NCBI GenBank assembly: GCA_011050615.1
Contig: DRFJ01000054.1
Location: 48,965 to 112,964 of the forward strand
Length of the DNA stretch: 64,000 nt
From: Bacteroidota bacterium
GTDB lineage: Bacteria > Bacteroidota > Bacteroidia > Bacteroidales > VadinHA17
Reading direction: 5' to 3'
Position 1 is the first letter of the stretch, and every line of letters begins with the position of its first letter. The notes below the pieces were generated by a model. That model was not told the origin of the DNA. It saw nothing but the letters and a program-made list of their open reading frames with translations, and did no database searches. The position numbers were made by a program, and so were the translations under genes. Shown in pieces: positions 56,574-64,000 of the stretch.

Positions 56574-59515
56574 TTACTTCCAGTCAGGGAATCTTCCTGA
56601 TGTGGTGGGTGCACCAAGCTCATCCAGCTTCCTGGCAAAAGCATCAAACTCTTCCACCAGGGCTTTGATCTTTTCATATACTGGCTCAAATTCTTCCACT
56701 GCTTCTTCGTAACTCTTCCTTGCAGTCCCCGTGATATTGGATGTTGATCCTGAAATACTGTAAACGGCCGTTCTTACACGGCTTCTCAGTGATGATACAG
56801 GGTCAAGATCAAGGATACTGTAATCGCGGTCGCCGTTCATAGCTACCTGCAGATCATTCAGCTTTTCTCCAGGGCCAGCACCTCATTCATCAGATCAATG
56901 GACTGCTGCCCGCTGAAGGTTTTCGTAGCTGCCTTGTAAGGATCGATCTTCTCTCCCATTTCAGTCAGGGCCGATGAGGCCGCCCTGACAGCATTATCAA
57001 GTTTGAGCCCCTTTTGTTTGAAATTGCGCATGGCAGCTCTGTCCATGGCCGGTATAGGGGATATCTTTCTTTTCCTTGAAAGCCTCCGCATCTCTCTTCT
57101 CCCTTTCCTGCCGGAGTGTACTTACACCTCCTTTCACCCAGTATGTAAATACTGCTCCCCTTTCAGGGTTGGGTGCGCTGTAATAGTCTTCGCCCTGGAA
57201 GCCTTTCTCCCTGCTGCACAGACCTCCCAGCGGTCGCCATGTATTGAAGATCAGGGCATCATTAATGACAAATAAATGGACATCTTTATCAATTACTTCT
57301 TTATCCAGTTCCCTCAGGGGTGCGTAGTTGTCGAGCACATAAAAGCCCCTGCCAAAGCTTGCAAGTGCAAGGTCATTTTCTCTTTCCTGTATGGCCATGT
57401 CCCTTATGTTACAGGTAGGGATACCGTTTTTTAGTTGTTTCCAGTCCTTCCCTCCGTCAAGGCTTGCAAAAATCCCGTATTCAGTCCCTGCAAAGAGGAG
57501 GTCCTTGTCAACATGATCCTGTTCGAGAGCGTACACTGCTCCCTCAGGCAGGTTACCGCTTATATTTGTCCATGTACGTCCTTTGTCATTGCTCCTGTAA
57601 ACATAGGGAGTGAAATCGCCCTCTTATGATTATTGAAGGCTGCGAAAACAACATTTTCACCATGTTTTGAGGCAATAAGATCGTAAACATAGGTATATTC
57701 GGGTACACCGGGGAACTGGTTAATCCTGAACCAGCTTTCTCCTCCGTTATCAGTTACGCTTATTTGCCCGTCATCGGTTCCGGCATAGACCAGGCCCTCC
57801 TTCAGGGGTGATTCATCAATTGAAACTACCGAGCCGTACCTTGATGTTGAACCATTCTTGGCCACGGCATTCATAGGCCATACCTGGCCATTTGTTACGA
57901 TCGATATTCCTGTCCAGATCGTCACTGATCACTTCCCATGAATCACCCCGGTCAGTGCTCCTGAAAATCTTGTTGGAACCGAAATACAGTGTTTTATGGT
58001 TAAGCGGACTGATCATCAGGGGTGAATCCCAGTTAAAGTTATATTCCTTTTCTCCCTTGCCTGCTTGTGGTACAATGTCAACACCCTCACCGCTTTTTTT
58101 GTCGAACCTTACCAGGTTGCCATATTGCGACTGGGCATAAACGATATTGGGATCTTCGGGATCGGCAACTGATTCAAAACCGTCGCCGGTGACTGTCTCA
58201 ATCCAGTCAGATGATGCTATACCGTGATCACTCAGTGTCTGTGACGGACCAACCATTGAATAATTATCCTGTGTGCCACCCATTATATTATAGAAGGGAA
58301 AGTCATTGTCAACGCTTACCTTATAAAATTGTGTTACAGGCAGGTTGGTAAAGAACCTCCAGTTCTGGCCGTAGTCAAATGATTCGTAGAGACCCCGTCG
58401 CTGCCTTCCATCATATGGGGAGGATCATCTGGATCTATCCACAGGCAGTGGGTGTCCCAGTGCTTGCTTCTTTCCCCTCTCCGTGTAAATGTTTTGCCCC
58501 CGTCAGTTGTTACCTGAGTAAATACATCCATCAGGTACACTCTTTTCTCGTCAACAGGGTCAGCCACCACTTCCTGGTAATAATTACCGCTGGTTACCGT
58601 ACTGCTCATCTTTTCCCATGAGGCGCCCCTGTTGACCGACCGGTAAAATCCTCCCCTCCTTTCCTGTGCCTCAACAAGGGCATATATGATCTCCGGGTTG
58701 GCAGGAGGGATAGCCATACCTGTCCGTCCAAGATCGCCGCCCGGCAGTCCCCTGTTTATTTTCTTCCATGTTTTACCGGCGCCGGTCGATTTGTATATTG
58801 CGGATTCAGAACCTCCGCCGAGGTAAGTCCACTGCCTTTTCCTTCTCTGGCGGGCTGTGGCGTAAAGCACATCTGGGTTGCGCGGATCCATATGTATCTC
58901 GTTGAAGCCCGTATTTTCACTTATATGAAGGATACTTTCCCATGTTTCACCACCATCGGTGGTTTTATATATACCGCGGTCGCCGCCGGTGCTCCACAGC
59001 GGGCCGTAGGCAGCGACATAAACAATGTCCGTATTGCGAGGGTCAATGGTTATCATGCCAATATGTTCAGATCTTTCCAGTACCATTTTTTTCCAGCTTT
59101 TGCCACCGTCAATCGATTTATAAAGGCCGTAGCCGTAGGATACTGATCTCTGGTTATTGTTTTCACCCGTTCCTGCCCAGATAACATTGTGGTTACAGGG
59201 ATCCATAGCCAGGCAGCCTATAGAATAGGAGCCCTGGTCATCGAATATTGGTTCAAAGGTTACTCCTCCATTGGTGGTTTTCCATAGGCCGCCGGCTGAA
59301 GCTGCCACGTAGAATCCGGAATGATTATCGGGGTTGACCGCCAGGTCAGAAAGGCGCCCCGATGTAAGGGCAGGGCCGATGCCTCTAAGCTTAAAAACAT
59401 TGAGTGACACATCAGCCAGGGGGTCTGTTGATTTATCATCGCTGTTTCTTTTTCGTTGAGCCTGCATATCAGACACAATCATCATCAGTGCCAGCAGGCC
59501 GATGATGAATTTCAC
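56574..59515 (-). pseudogene. BNR/sortilin-type propeller protein, frameshifted and internally deleted
   Basis: Minus-strand fragments of one secreted beta-propeller protein lie in order: 59515-58334 with signal peptide and blades (LWKTTNGGVTFEPIF, YKSIDGGKSWKKM, YKTTDGGETW), then 58283-57816 ([15 protein letters not shown]), 57925-57560, 57536-56997, 57091-56858 and 56840-56574. Frames change at about 58370, 57880, 57640, 57060 and 56860. At about 57060 the text jumps from RDAEAFKEKKDIPY to RAAMRNFKQKGLKLDN, which in homologues are separated by roughly 250 residues, so there is an internal deletion as well. The C-terminal helical domain (LNEVLALEK-like, ending GRFPDWK) is still readable. Family members are secreted and of unclear function. 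Not a working gene unless the assembly has errors. Confidence 0.88.
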
Positions 59516-59580
59516 GGTATAATTTTCATAGAATCAGATTTTGAGTTTTGAAGCACCAGGATAAAGAAAGTTCCCAAAGT

Positions 59581-59656
59581 ATCCCCCTTTCATGGGGGAA
59601 TGTCCCTATTTATCGGGACAAGGGGGATGTGACACCTCACCCCCGGGGGAGGGTGA
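59581..59656. repeat. Nested palindromes at a rearrangement junction
   Basis: ATCCCCCTT (59581-59589) and AAGGGGGAT (59620-59628) enclose TGTCCC (59601-59606) / GGGACA (59615-59620); a second palindrome TCACCC..GGGTGA follows (59637-59656). It lies between the start of the BNR pseudogene and the broken 5' end of the aspartase fragment, and looks like a dispersed intergenic repeat at which the two sequences were joined. Confidence 0.6.
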
Positions 59657-59684
59657 ATAAGAATAGCCACGGTCACACCCGGGA

Positions 59685-60323
59685 GCTGAATATCAGGAAA
59701 AAGCCGAAAACCTTGTTGAAGCAACACAGGACACAGGGGCATTTGTGATGTATTCCTCGGCACTGAAGCGGCTGGCTGTGAAACTTTCCGGGATATCAAA
59801 TGACCTGCGATTCCTGTCATCAGGACCGCGTACCGGTATTAATGAGATAAACCTTCCACCTATGCAACCGGGATCTTCCATAATGCCCGGGAAAGTAAAT
59901 CCCGTTATCCCAGAGGTTGTCAATCAGGTTGCCTTCAAGGTAATTGGTAATGACCTTACTGTCACTATTGCTGCCGAGGCAGGACAACTTGAGCTGAATG
60001 TTATGGAGCCCGTAATTGTTCAGAGTATATTTGAATCGGTTGAGATGCTCAGGAATGGTATGATGACTTTAAGGCACCGGTGCATTGATGATATCACAGC
60101 CAATAAGGAGAGGTGCCTGGGAATGGTCCATAACAGCATCGGGATCGTAACAGCCCTTGTTCCTGAGCTAGGATATGAAACATGCTCAAACCTGGCCAGG
60201 GAAGCACTGGAGACGAACACAGGGGTATATGAACTCTGCATCAAAAAGAAATTACTGTCAAAGGAAGATCTTGACAGGATACTTTCGCCCGAAAGAATGA
60301 TCAAACCACAGAAGATGAAGTAA
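59685..60323 (+). pseudogene. aspA: Aspartate ammonia-lyase, 5'-truncated
   Basis: The readable frame begins at about 59685 ([20 protein letters not shown] precedes the ATG at 59745) and codes the C-terminal part of an aspartase/fumarase: [20 protein letters not shown], the superfamily signature [11 protein letters not shown] and [28 protein letters not shown]. About 215 of the usual 470 residues are left. The first half, with the N-terminal domain, is missing, and a stop (59664-59666) lies directly upstream. No start context is visible for the remaining part. It would have made fumarate and ammonia from aspartate. Confidence 0.88.
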
Positions 60324-60427
60324 GTCCTGCCTTTCAGATTGAATATTATGAAAATCCAACATAGCGAAGGAGGCTTAATACTGTTTCTGATTATTTGACT
60401 ACGTGCCGTTTAAGTGGTAAAGTGCAT

Positions 60428-60494
60428 ATTCCTGCGATTACGGACACCATTCCTGGTTTAAACGGACAGTGATTCCTGGGATATCCGGACACTT
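60428..60494. mobile_element. Solo IS21-like terminal end with three direct repeats
   Basis: Three units of ATTCCTG-N7-9-CGGACA in a row: ATTCCTGCGATTACGGACAC, ATTCCTGGTTTAAACGGACA, ATTCCTGGGATATCCGGACA (starting 60428, 60449, 60472). Multiple direct transposase-binding repeats of this kind mark the ends of IS21-family elements. No istA or istB gene follows, so this is a leftover end; it lies 100 nt after the broken aspartase. Confidence 0.6.
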
Positions 60495-60630
60495 TGCTCA
60501 TCATTCATTTTCGCACTCATATTTCATCTGAAATTAGTCGTTTTTATATTTTTACATTCATATGAAATAATCCCCATTATATATCAATAGAAAAAATATA
60601 GTCTTAAAACTATCAACTGAAAAATATTAT

Positions 60631-60638
60631 TACTTTTG
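60631..60638 (+). promoter_or_regulatory. -7 box of the corA-like gene
   Basis: TACTTTTG fits TAnnTTTG and gives a 5' leader of about 115 nt before the ATG at 60759. Confidence 0.45.
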
Positions 60639-60706
60639 CGGCAAACATAGCACTAATATTTATGGAAGCAGACCCTTATCATTGTAAAATTAAAGTATTA
60701 ACACTT

Positions 60707-60750
60707 CTGTAAGGGACTGTATGTTTCCTTACAGAGAATATTGTAAGGAG
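60707..60750 (+). promoter_or_regulatory. Two-state leader over the corA ribosome-binding site
   Basis: CTGTAAGG (60707-60714) pairs with CCTTACAG (60727-60734). The same CCTTACA (60727-60733) can pair instead with TGTAAGG (60742-60748), which contains the Shine-Dalgarno TAAGGAG. In one form the site is free, in the other it is closed, so this may switch translation with magnesium or another signal. Confidence 0.6.
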
Positions 60751-60758
60751 ACATCATA

Positions 60759-61688
60759 ATGATTAAAATCTTTAAAACATTTGGCGGTTATGTTGAATTC
60801 AACGAACCACAAAGAGGTTGTTGGATAAATATTATTAGTCCAACCGAAAGGGAAATACAATTACTAATTGATGAATTCAGGTTACCATCTGACGTGATAA
60901 ACGACATTCTTGACCAGGATGAAAGACCCCGTATCGAATTTGACGATACTTGGACTTTGATAATTCTTCGTGTTCCAGTAAAAATAGAAAATAACGGTGT
61001 TCCGTTTCATACAATTCCACTTGGAGTTTTTGTTACGAACGATTTTACATTAACTCTTTGTTTACAAGACAATGAAGTCCTTCCTTTTAGTCAACCATCT
61101 CCATTCAGAGACCAGTACCAGCAGATAACTGATAGTATTAATTTTATACTTCGGTTATTTCTGCGCTCTGGCAATTTATACATGAAATATTTAAAACAAA
61201 TCAATCAGTCGACTTCAATAATTGAGCAAGACCTTGAAAAGTCGATAAAAAATAAAGAATTGAATAAATTATTGAAAATGGAGAAATGTCTGGTGTATTT
61301 TATTACTTCAATTAAATCCAATGACATCGTTCTGGCTAAACTTCGTAATTCAAAAAAGATTACGACCGAAATTAATGAAGATTTGTTAGAAGATGCCTTT
61401 ATTGAAAATAAGCAGGCACTTGACATGGCACAGATTTATTCAGATATACAAAGCGGGATGATGGATGCATTTGCTTCAGTTATCTCCAATAACCTTAACG
61501 ATGTAATGAAAAAATTAACCCTCATTTCCATAATTTTAATGATTCCAACATTAATTGCAAGCATTTTTGGAATGAATGTTCCGAATTTTATGGAAAATTC
61601 GCTTTGGGCATTGCCTTTAATATTAATTGGTTCTGTATTGTTTTCTTCATTTGGTGTGCTATTGTTTAAAAAAAGGAAATGGTTTTAA
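60759..61688 (+). CDS. corA: CorA-family magnesium/cobalt transporter
   Basis: 309 residues. A long soluble N-terminal domain (about 1-245, helical, acidic) and two C-terminal membrane helices: the first ends in the pore motif GMNVPNF (about 271), and the second ends RKW-F at the C-terminus. CorA forms a pentamer that carries Mg2+ inward. Codon use is distinctly more AT-rich than the housekeeping genes nearby, suggesting recent acquisition. Its leader has alternative hairpins over the Shine-Dalgarno. Confidence 0.92.
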   Translation: MIKIFKTFGGYVEFNEPQRGCWINIISPTEREIQLLIDEFRLPSDVINDILDQDERPRIEFDDTWTLIILRVPVKIENNGVPFHTIPLGVFVTNDFTLTLCLQDNEVLPFSQPSPFRDQYQQITDSINFILRLFLRSGNLYMKYLKQINQSTSIIEQDLEKSIKNKELNKLLKMEKCLVYFITSIKSNDIVLAKLRNSKKITTEINEDLLEDAFIENKQALDMAQIYSDIQSGMMDAFASVISNNLNDVMKKLTLISIILMIPTLIASIFGMNVPNFMENSLWALPLILIGSVLFSSFGVLLFKKRKWF

Positions 61689-62039
61689 TCCCGGGATTAC
61701 TTACACTGTGATACTATGGTGTGAACTTGCAGGAATCAACTTAATCAACCCCGTAAATGTTTGATATCAGGAATAAAATCGCCTGAACTATTAATTATCT
61801 ATACTTATTCCCCCTTTTTAAAAATCAAATTAAGGATTTGGCTATCTTGGTCTATTCATGAGGCAGAAGTATTACATCACCGCTTTTGAAAAATTTGTTT
61901 ATTACTAATAATAAAGTAATTTTAAACAGTAGTTGCTTGAAAATAAGGATCTTTACTTCTAACAATGAAATGGGCATGAATAAATTTAATCTCTTTCTTC
62001 ACAATAGGAGATGATTAAATTTTTCATGCGGGAGCGAAC
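61689..62039. other. AT-rich spacer after corA, nothing recognised
   Basis: No coding frame with family similarity. One very short in-frame ATG stretch (about 16 codons near 61858) ends quickly. The composition continues the AT-rich tract around corA. Confidence 0.4.
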
Positions 62040-62149
62040 CGGGCACAGCGAGCTTACTAACAGTTTTACTGTGAGTAAGCGCTTGCATTCGTTCTTAAAT
62101 TTTTAATTAAGTTATATTCAGTTAATTATAAATTTTTAAACGAATGAAA
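62040..62149 (+). repeat. 110-bp palindromic dispersed element, copy 2
   Basis: About 95% identical to 11911-12020. Here the first hairpin is almost perfect, GCTTACT-a-ACAGT-ttt-ACTGT-g-AGTAAGC (about 62052-62080). The second palindrome has arms CATTCGTT (62086-62093) and AACGAATG (62139-62146), the latter with the ATG of the following gene. Confidence 0.85.
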
Positions 62150-62476
62150 AGAAATATAATAACAGGTATTGGTTTTGGTGCTGCCGCAGGAATTATCGAT
62201 GTGATTCCGATGATTATCCAGAACCTTACATGGGATGCTAACATATCGTCATTTCTTATGTGGGTTGTTATTGGCTTTATTCTTTCGATAGTTGAACTAA
62301 AAATGAATTCAATTCTAAAGGGATTTCTTATATCATATTTGATATTACTGCCTGCCGCAATCTTAATTGGTTGGAAAGAACCAGTATCGCTTGTGCCTAT
62401 CATAATCATGACAACAATATTAGGTGGTGCACTTGGTTATTTAATTTATCGATTAAAAAATAAGGATAGCAAATGA
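62144..62476 (+). CDS. Small four-helix membrane protein, unknown
   Basis: 110 residues, four hydrophobic segments (about 6-25, 34-49, 59-75, 82-100). Start ATG comes from the end of the 110-bp repeat. Last bases overlap the next start (ATGA), so it is translated with the GDCCVxC protein; a shared role is probable. No named family. Confidence 0.6.
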   Translation: MKRNIITGIGFGAAAGIIDVIPMIIQNLTWDANISSFLMWVVIGFILSIVELKMNSILKGFLISYLILLPAAILIGWKEPVSLVPIIIMTTILGGALGYLIYRLKNKDSK

Positions 62477-62685
62477 AACAAATTCAGCTCAAATCCACCA
62501 TAACCTGTCCGGAATGTGGATTCAGAAAAGAAGAGATCATGCCGGCTGATGCATGCCAGTTTTTTTATGAATGCACAAACTGCGGTAAGATGTTAAAGCC
62601 AAGGAAGGGTGATTGTTGTGTTTATTGTTCATACGGTACTGTAAAGTGTCCACCGATGCAGGAAACAGGTAAATGTTCCTGCTGA
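62473..62685 (+). CDS. GDCCVxC domain protein
   Basis: 70 residues. Two CxxC pairs (Cys12/15 and Cys34/37) form a zinc-ribbon-like part and GDCCVYC is at 46-52, with four more cysteines to the end (KCP, KCSC). The family is defined by the GDCCVxC motif; some members contain selenocysteine there. Function not established; cysteine-rich design and co-occurrence with metal-resistance genes elsewhere suggest metal or redox handling. ATGA overlap with the upstream membrane protein. Confidence 0.8.
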   Translation: MKQIQLKSTITCPECGFRKEEIMPADACQFFYECTNCGKMLKPRKGDCCVYCSYGTVKCPPMQETGKCSC

Positions 62686-62714
62686 TTATACTATTCTATT
62701 CATCTTTATTTGGT

Positions 62715-62912
62715 ATAGGGTTTCACAAAACTTATAACTAAAGCATAATCAGCAGGTTACAAAGCTCCAAAAACTGACATTTTCTAATTTTTTGTAACCT
62801 ATTGATATTTAATAATATACAGCGATCATTTGTGATAAAAATAACCATATTTGGCCTGTTTTTAAGGCAAAAATTGAATGGGTTAGAAAGATTTAGTTTT
62901 GTGAAACCCTAT
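62715..62912. mobile_element. MITE-like element, 198 bp
   Basis: Perfect 18-bp terminal inverted repeats: ATAGGGTTTCACAAAACT (62715-62732) and AGTTTTGTGAAACCCTAT (62895-62912). A further inner inverted repeat AGGTTACAAA / TTTGTAACCT lies at 62754-62763 and 62791-62800. No ORF. The TTTCACAAAACT core is seen again at 63003-63014, at the end of the adjacent IS1634-like element, so it may be a non-autonomous derivative using that transposase. Confidence 0.65.
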
Positions 62913-62969
62913 GACTCCATGGTTGTAATATTTTGTGTACTTGACATTTAATTTTCTAACTTTAAATTT

Positions 62970-63027
62970 ACTGGTATCCACTTCATGAGAAATTTCATAG
63001 ACTTTCACAAAACTAAAGGATACCAGT
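62970..63027. repeat. End of the IS1634-like element
   Basis: ACTGGTATCC (62970-62979) and GGATACCAGT (63018-63027) are inverted repeats, and TTTCACAAAACT lies inside at 63003-63014. This is the likely 3' end of the neighbouring transposase element. The 62686-63075 spacer contains this and the MITE and no gene. Confidence 0.5.
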
Positions 63028-63075
63028 CATGCCGCATTCAGAATTCCTTTTTCCTGTTTTCCGCAATGCAGCACC

Positions 63076-63900
63076 TTAATAATATTTGAGTATAATCTGA
63101 TATAGGTCTGCTTGCTCGCGACTCATCCGAAGGAGAATGGATTTCTCGTGTTTAGACTCTGGTAATGTGAAATTTAACTGATACATATTATGGGTTAGCT
63201 CTGAGGCCCGCTTTACTGACAGATAAGATTGCTCTGCTTTCAATACCCTTTCCAACTCCTTGTAGATGGAATATGCTGTAAATGAAATACAGATGTGGCC
63301 CTCGATTCTATGGCGCAAACGATGATAAATGGGGCGTATTTTCAAGTCTGTTTTTGAGATTCTGAAGGCTTTCTCTATCAGCCAGAGGTTATTGTAGTTA
63401 TCAATGATCTGTTTTGCCCTCAAAGAAGTATTTGTGATATATCCCTTCAGACCATCCCACCGTTGGTCAGCATTGTATTTATCGTAGTCTATCTCTATCT
63501 GGACCTCACTGGTAAGCTTCAGGTATTTATTGTATCCCCGGTTGTTGATATTTGCTTTTGTCAGCCTGCCTCTTTTCAGGCTTTTCTCCAATCGTTTAAG
63601 TCCCCTTTCACGATTATGTCGGTCTTTTGCAGCTCGTTTGTCGGAATAAGATACCACAATCCTTTGTCCCTTACCCTTTTTGATACTGATCGAATAACCG
63701 TCCTGCCATTGTTCCTCCAAAATTCTATCCTTGACCTTCTGAGTTTCATTTTTAATTCTGGCTCCAAGAATATATTGGTAATCGTTAGCTTCAAGCATAC
63801 TAATGTTATCCTTGTTCAACAGGCCTGCATCAGCAATGATCACAGGCTTATCCAGTTTATATCGCTTTTCAAACTTATGGATATACCCCAAAAAACTGGA
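63076..63900 (-). pseudogene. IS1634-family transposase, C-terminal part
   Basis: About 275 residues of a DDE transposase of the IS1634/IS4 group: second catalytic aspartate in VIIADAGLL, catalytic glutamate in NLWLIEKAFRISKTDL with RPIYHRLRHRIEGHI. The N-terminal half with the first aspartate is absent: the frame is cut at about 63895-63905, where an IS3-like element begins. The ORF start (TTG) at the cut is not a real start. Confidence 0.85.
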
Positions 63901-63936
63901 CGGCAAGTTAAGCTACAATAAAAGTAGTAAATTGCC

Positions 63937-64000
63937 ATGATGAAAAAACAGAGAAATTATTATGATCGGGAGTTCAAGCAAAAAGCAGTTGAGCTTTCGT
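63937..64000 (+). CDS. IS3-family transposase OrfA, start only
   Basis: From the ATG at 63937: MMKKQRNYYDREFKQKAVEL and on to the window edge. The REFKQKAVEL segment is the start of the helix-turn-helix of IS3-family OrfA. It begins 32-40 nt after the point where the IS1634-like transposase is cut, so the IS3 element inserted into the older element. Cut by the window end. Confidence 0.7.
   Translation, partial: MMKKQRNYYDREFKQKAVELS

Larger units (their letters stand above)
60324..60758. other. 435-bp spacer: mobile-element end and corA leader
   Basis: First part (60428-60494) holds three direct repeats of an IS21-like end. The part from about 60540 is AT-rich and contains a -7 box and a roughly 115-nt leader before corA with two alternative hairpins. 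No ORF was found in it. Confidence 0.6.

Noticed and set aside
60428..60494. Three direct repeats as a CRISPR array
   Set aside because: The units abut each other with no unique spacers, vary in the middle, and no cas gene is near; they fit IS21 end repeats instead.
61858..61910. Short ATG frame MRQKYYITAFEKF in the AT-rich spacer
   Set aside because: Only about 16 codons with an immediate stop and no family match.

Overview
The window reads as a chromosomal segment of a Bacteroidota bacterium, most likely an anaerobic or environmental member of Bacteroidales/Marinilabiliales. The supporting signs are: promoter -7 boxes of the TAnnTTTG type before several genes; families largely confined to the phylum (DUF4249 lipoprotein next to a TonB-dependent receptor, DUF2723/TMEM260-like membrane protein, FISUMP protein, LytTR/LytS pair with LiaF-like partners); an F-type ATP synthase with a secreted N-terminal extension on subunit a and a short epsilon; and secreted sulfatase, M1 and M14 peptidases and a GH20 hexosaminidase. 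No rRNA, tRNA or CRISPR array was seen.

Layout. 1-6.7 kb (mostly minus strand): a FISUMP fragment at the edge, a badly broken serine beta-lactamase relative, a tight M1 peptidase - sulfatase - steroid 5-alpha-reductase-like operon, and a cytosolic-looking protein of four 71-residue helical repeats fused to a GH16-like domain that has lost its catalytic glutamates. 6.9-14 kb (plus): a TetR regulator with its own operator and a perfect EF-hand loop, followed by a LolA-like protein, two FtsX-type permeases, a LolD-like ATPase, a DUF1302-like outer-membrane barrel and a PEMT/ICMT-type methyltransferase; together these look like an inner-to-outer-membrane lipid or amphiphile transport module. YidD follows. 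14.2-17.3 kb (minus): LiaF-like membrane proteins with a LytS/LytT two-component system. 17.5-20.2 kb: DUF177-rpmF-plsX-fabH. 20.2-30.5 kb: bactofilin, AtpZ-like protein, small membrane protein, atpB-E-F-H-A-G, a polyprenyl synthase, atpD-C and a PLP decarboxylase. A strong intrinsic terminator sits between atpE and atpF.

30.5-46.9 kb: a 961-residue metalloprotease/propeller/barrel fusion divergent from a DUF2723 protein, a lone response regulator, a ThuA protein, a KamA-type radical SAM enzyme, rlmN, GH20 hexosaminidase and two short-chain dehydrogenase-type enzymes. 46.9-56.6 kb: DUF4249 + TonB receptor, a Prx6-type peroxiredoxin, a tandem pair of calcium-loop M14 peptidases, DUF502 and a PPDK/PEP-synthase regulatory kinase.

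56.6-64 kb is a decaying, mobile-element-rich end: a 2.9-kb BNR/sortilin-type pseudogene, a 5'-truncated aspartate ammonia-lyase, a solo IS21-like end with three direct repeats, an AT-rich corA with a leader that can fold in two mutually exclusive ways over its ribosome-binding site, a small membrane protein + GDCCVxC protein pair, a 198-bp MITE-like element, and an IS1634-type transposase truncated where an IS3-type element begins. A 110-bp palindromic element is present twice, 50 kb apart (11911-12020 and 62040-62149), each time ending in the start codon of the downstream gene.
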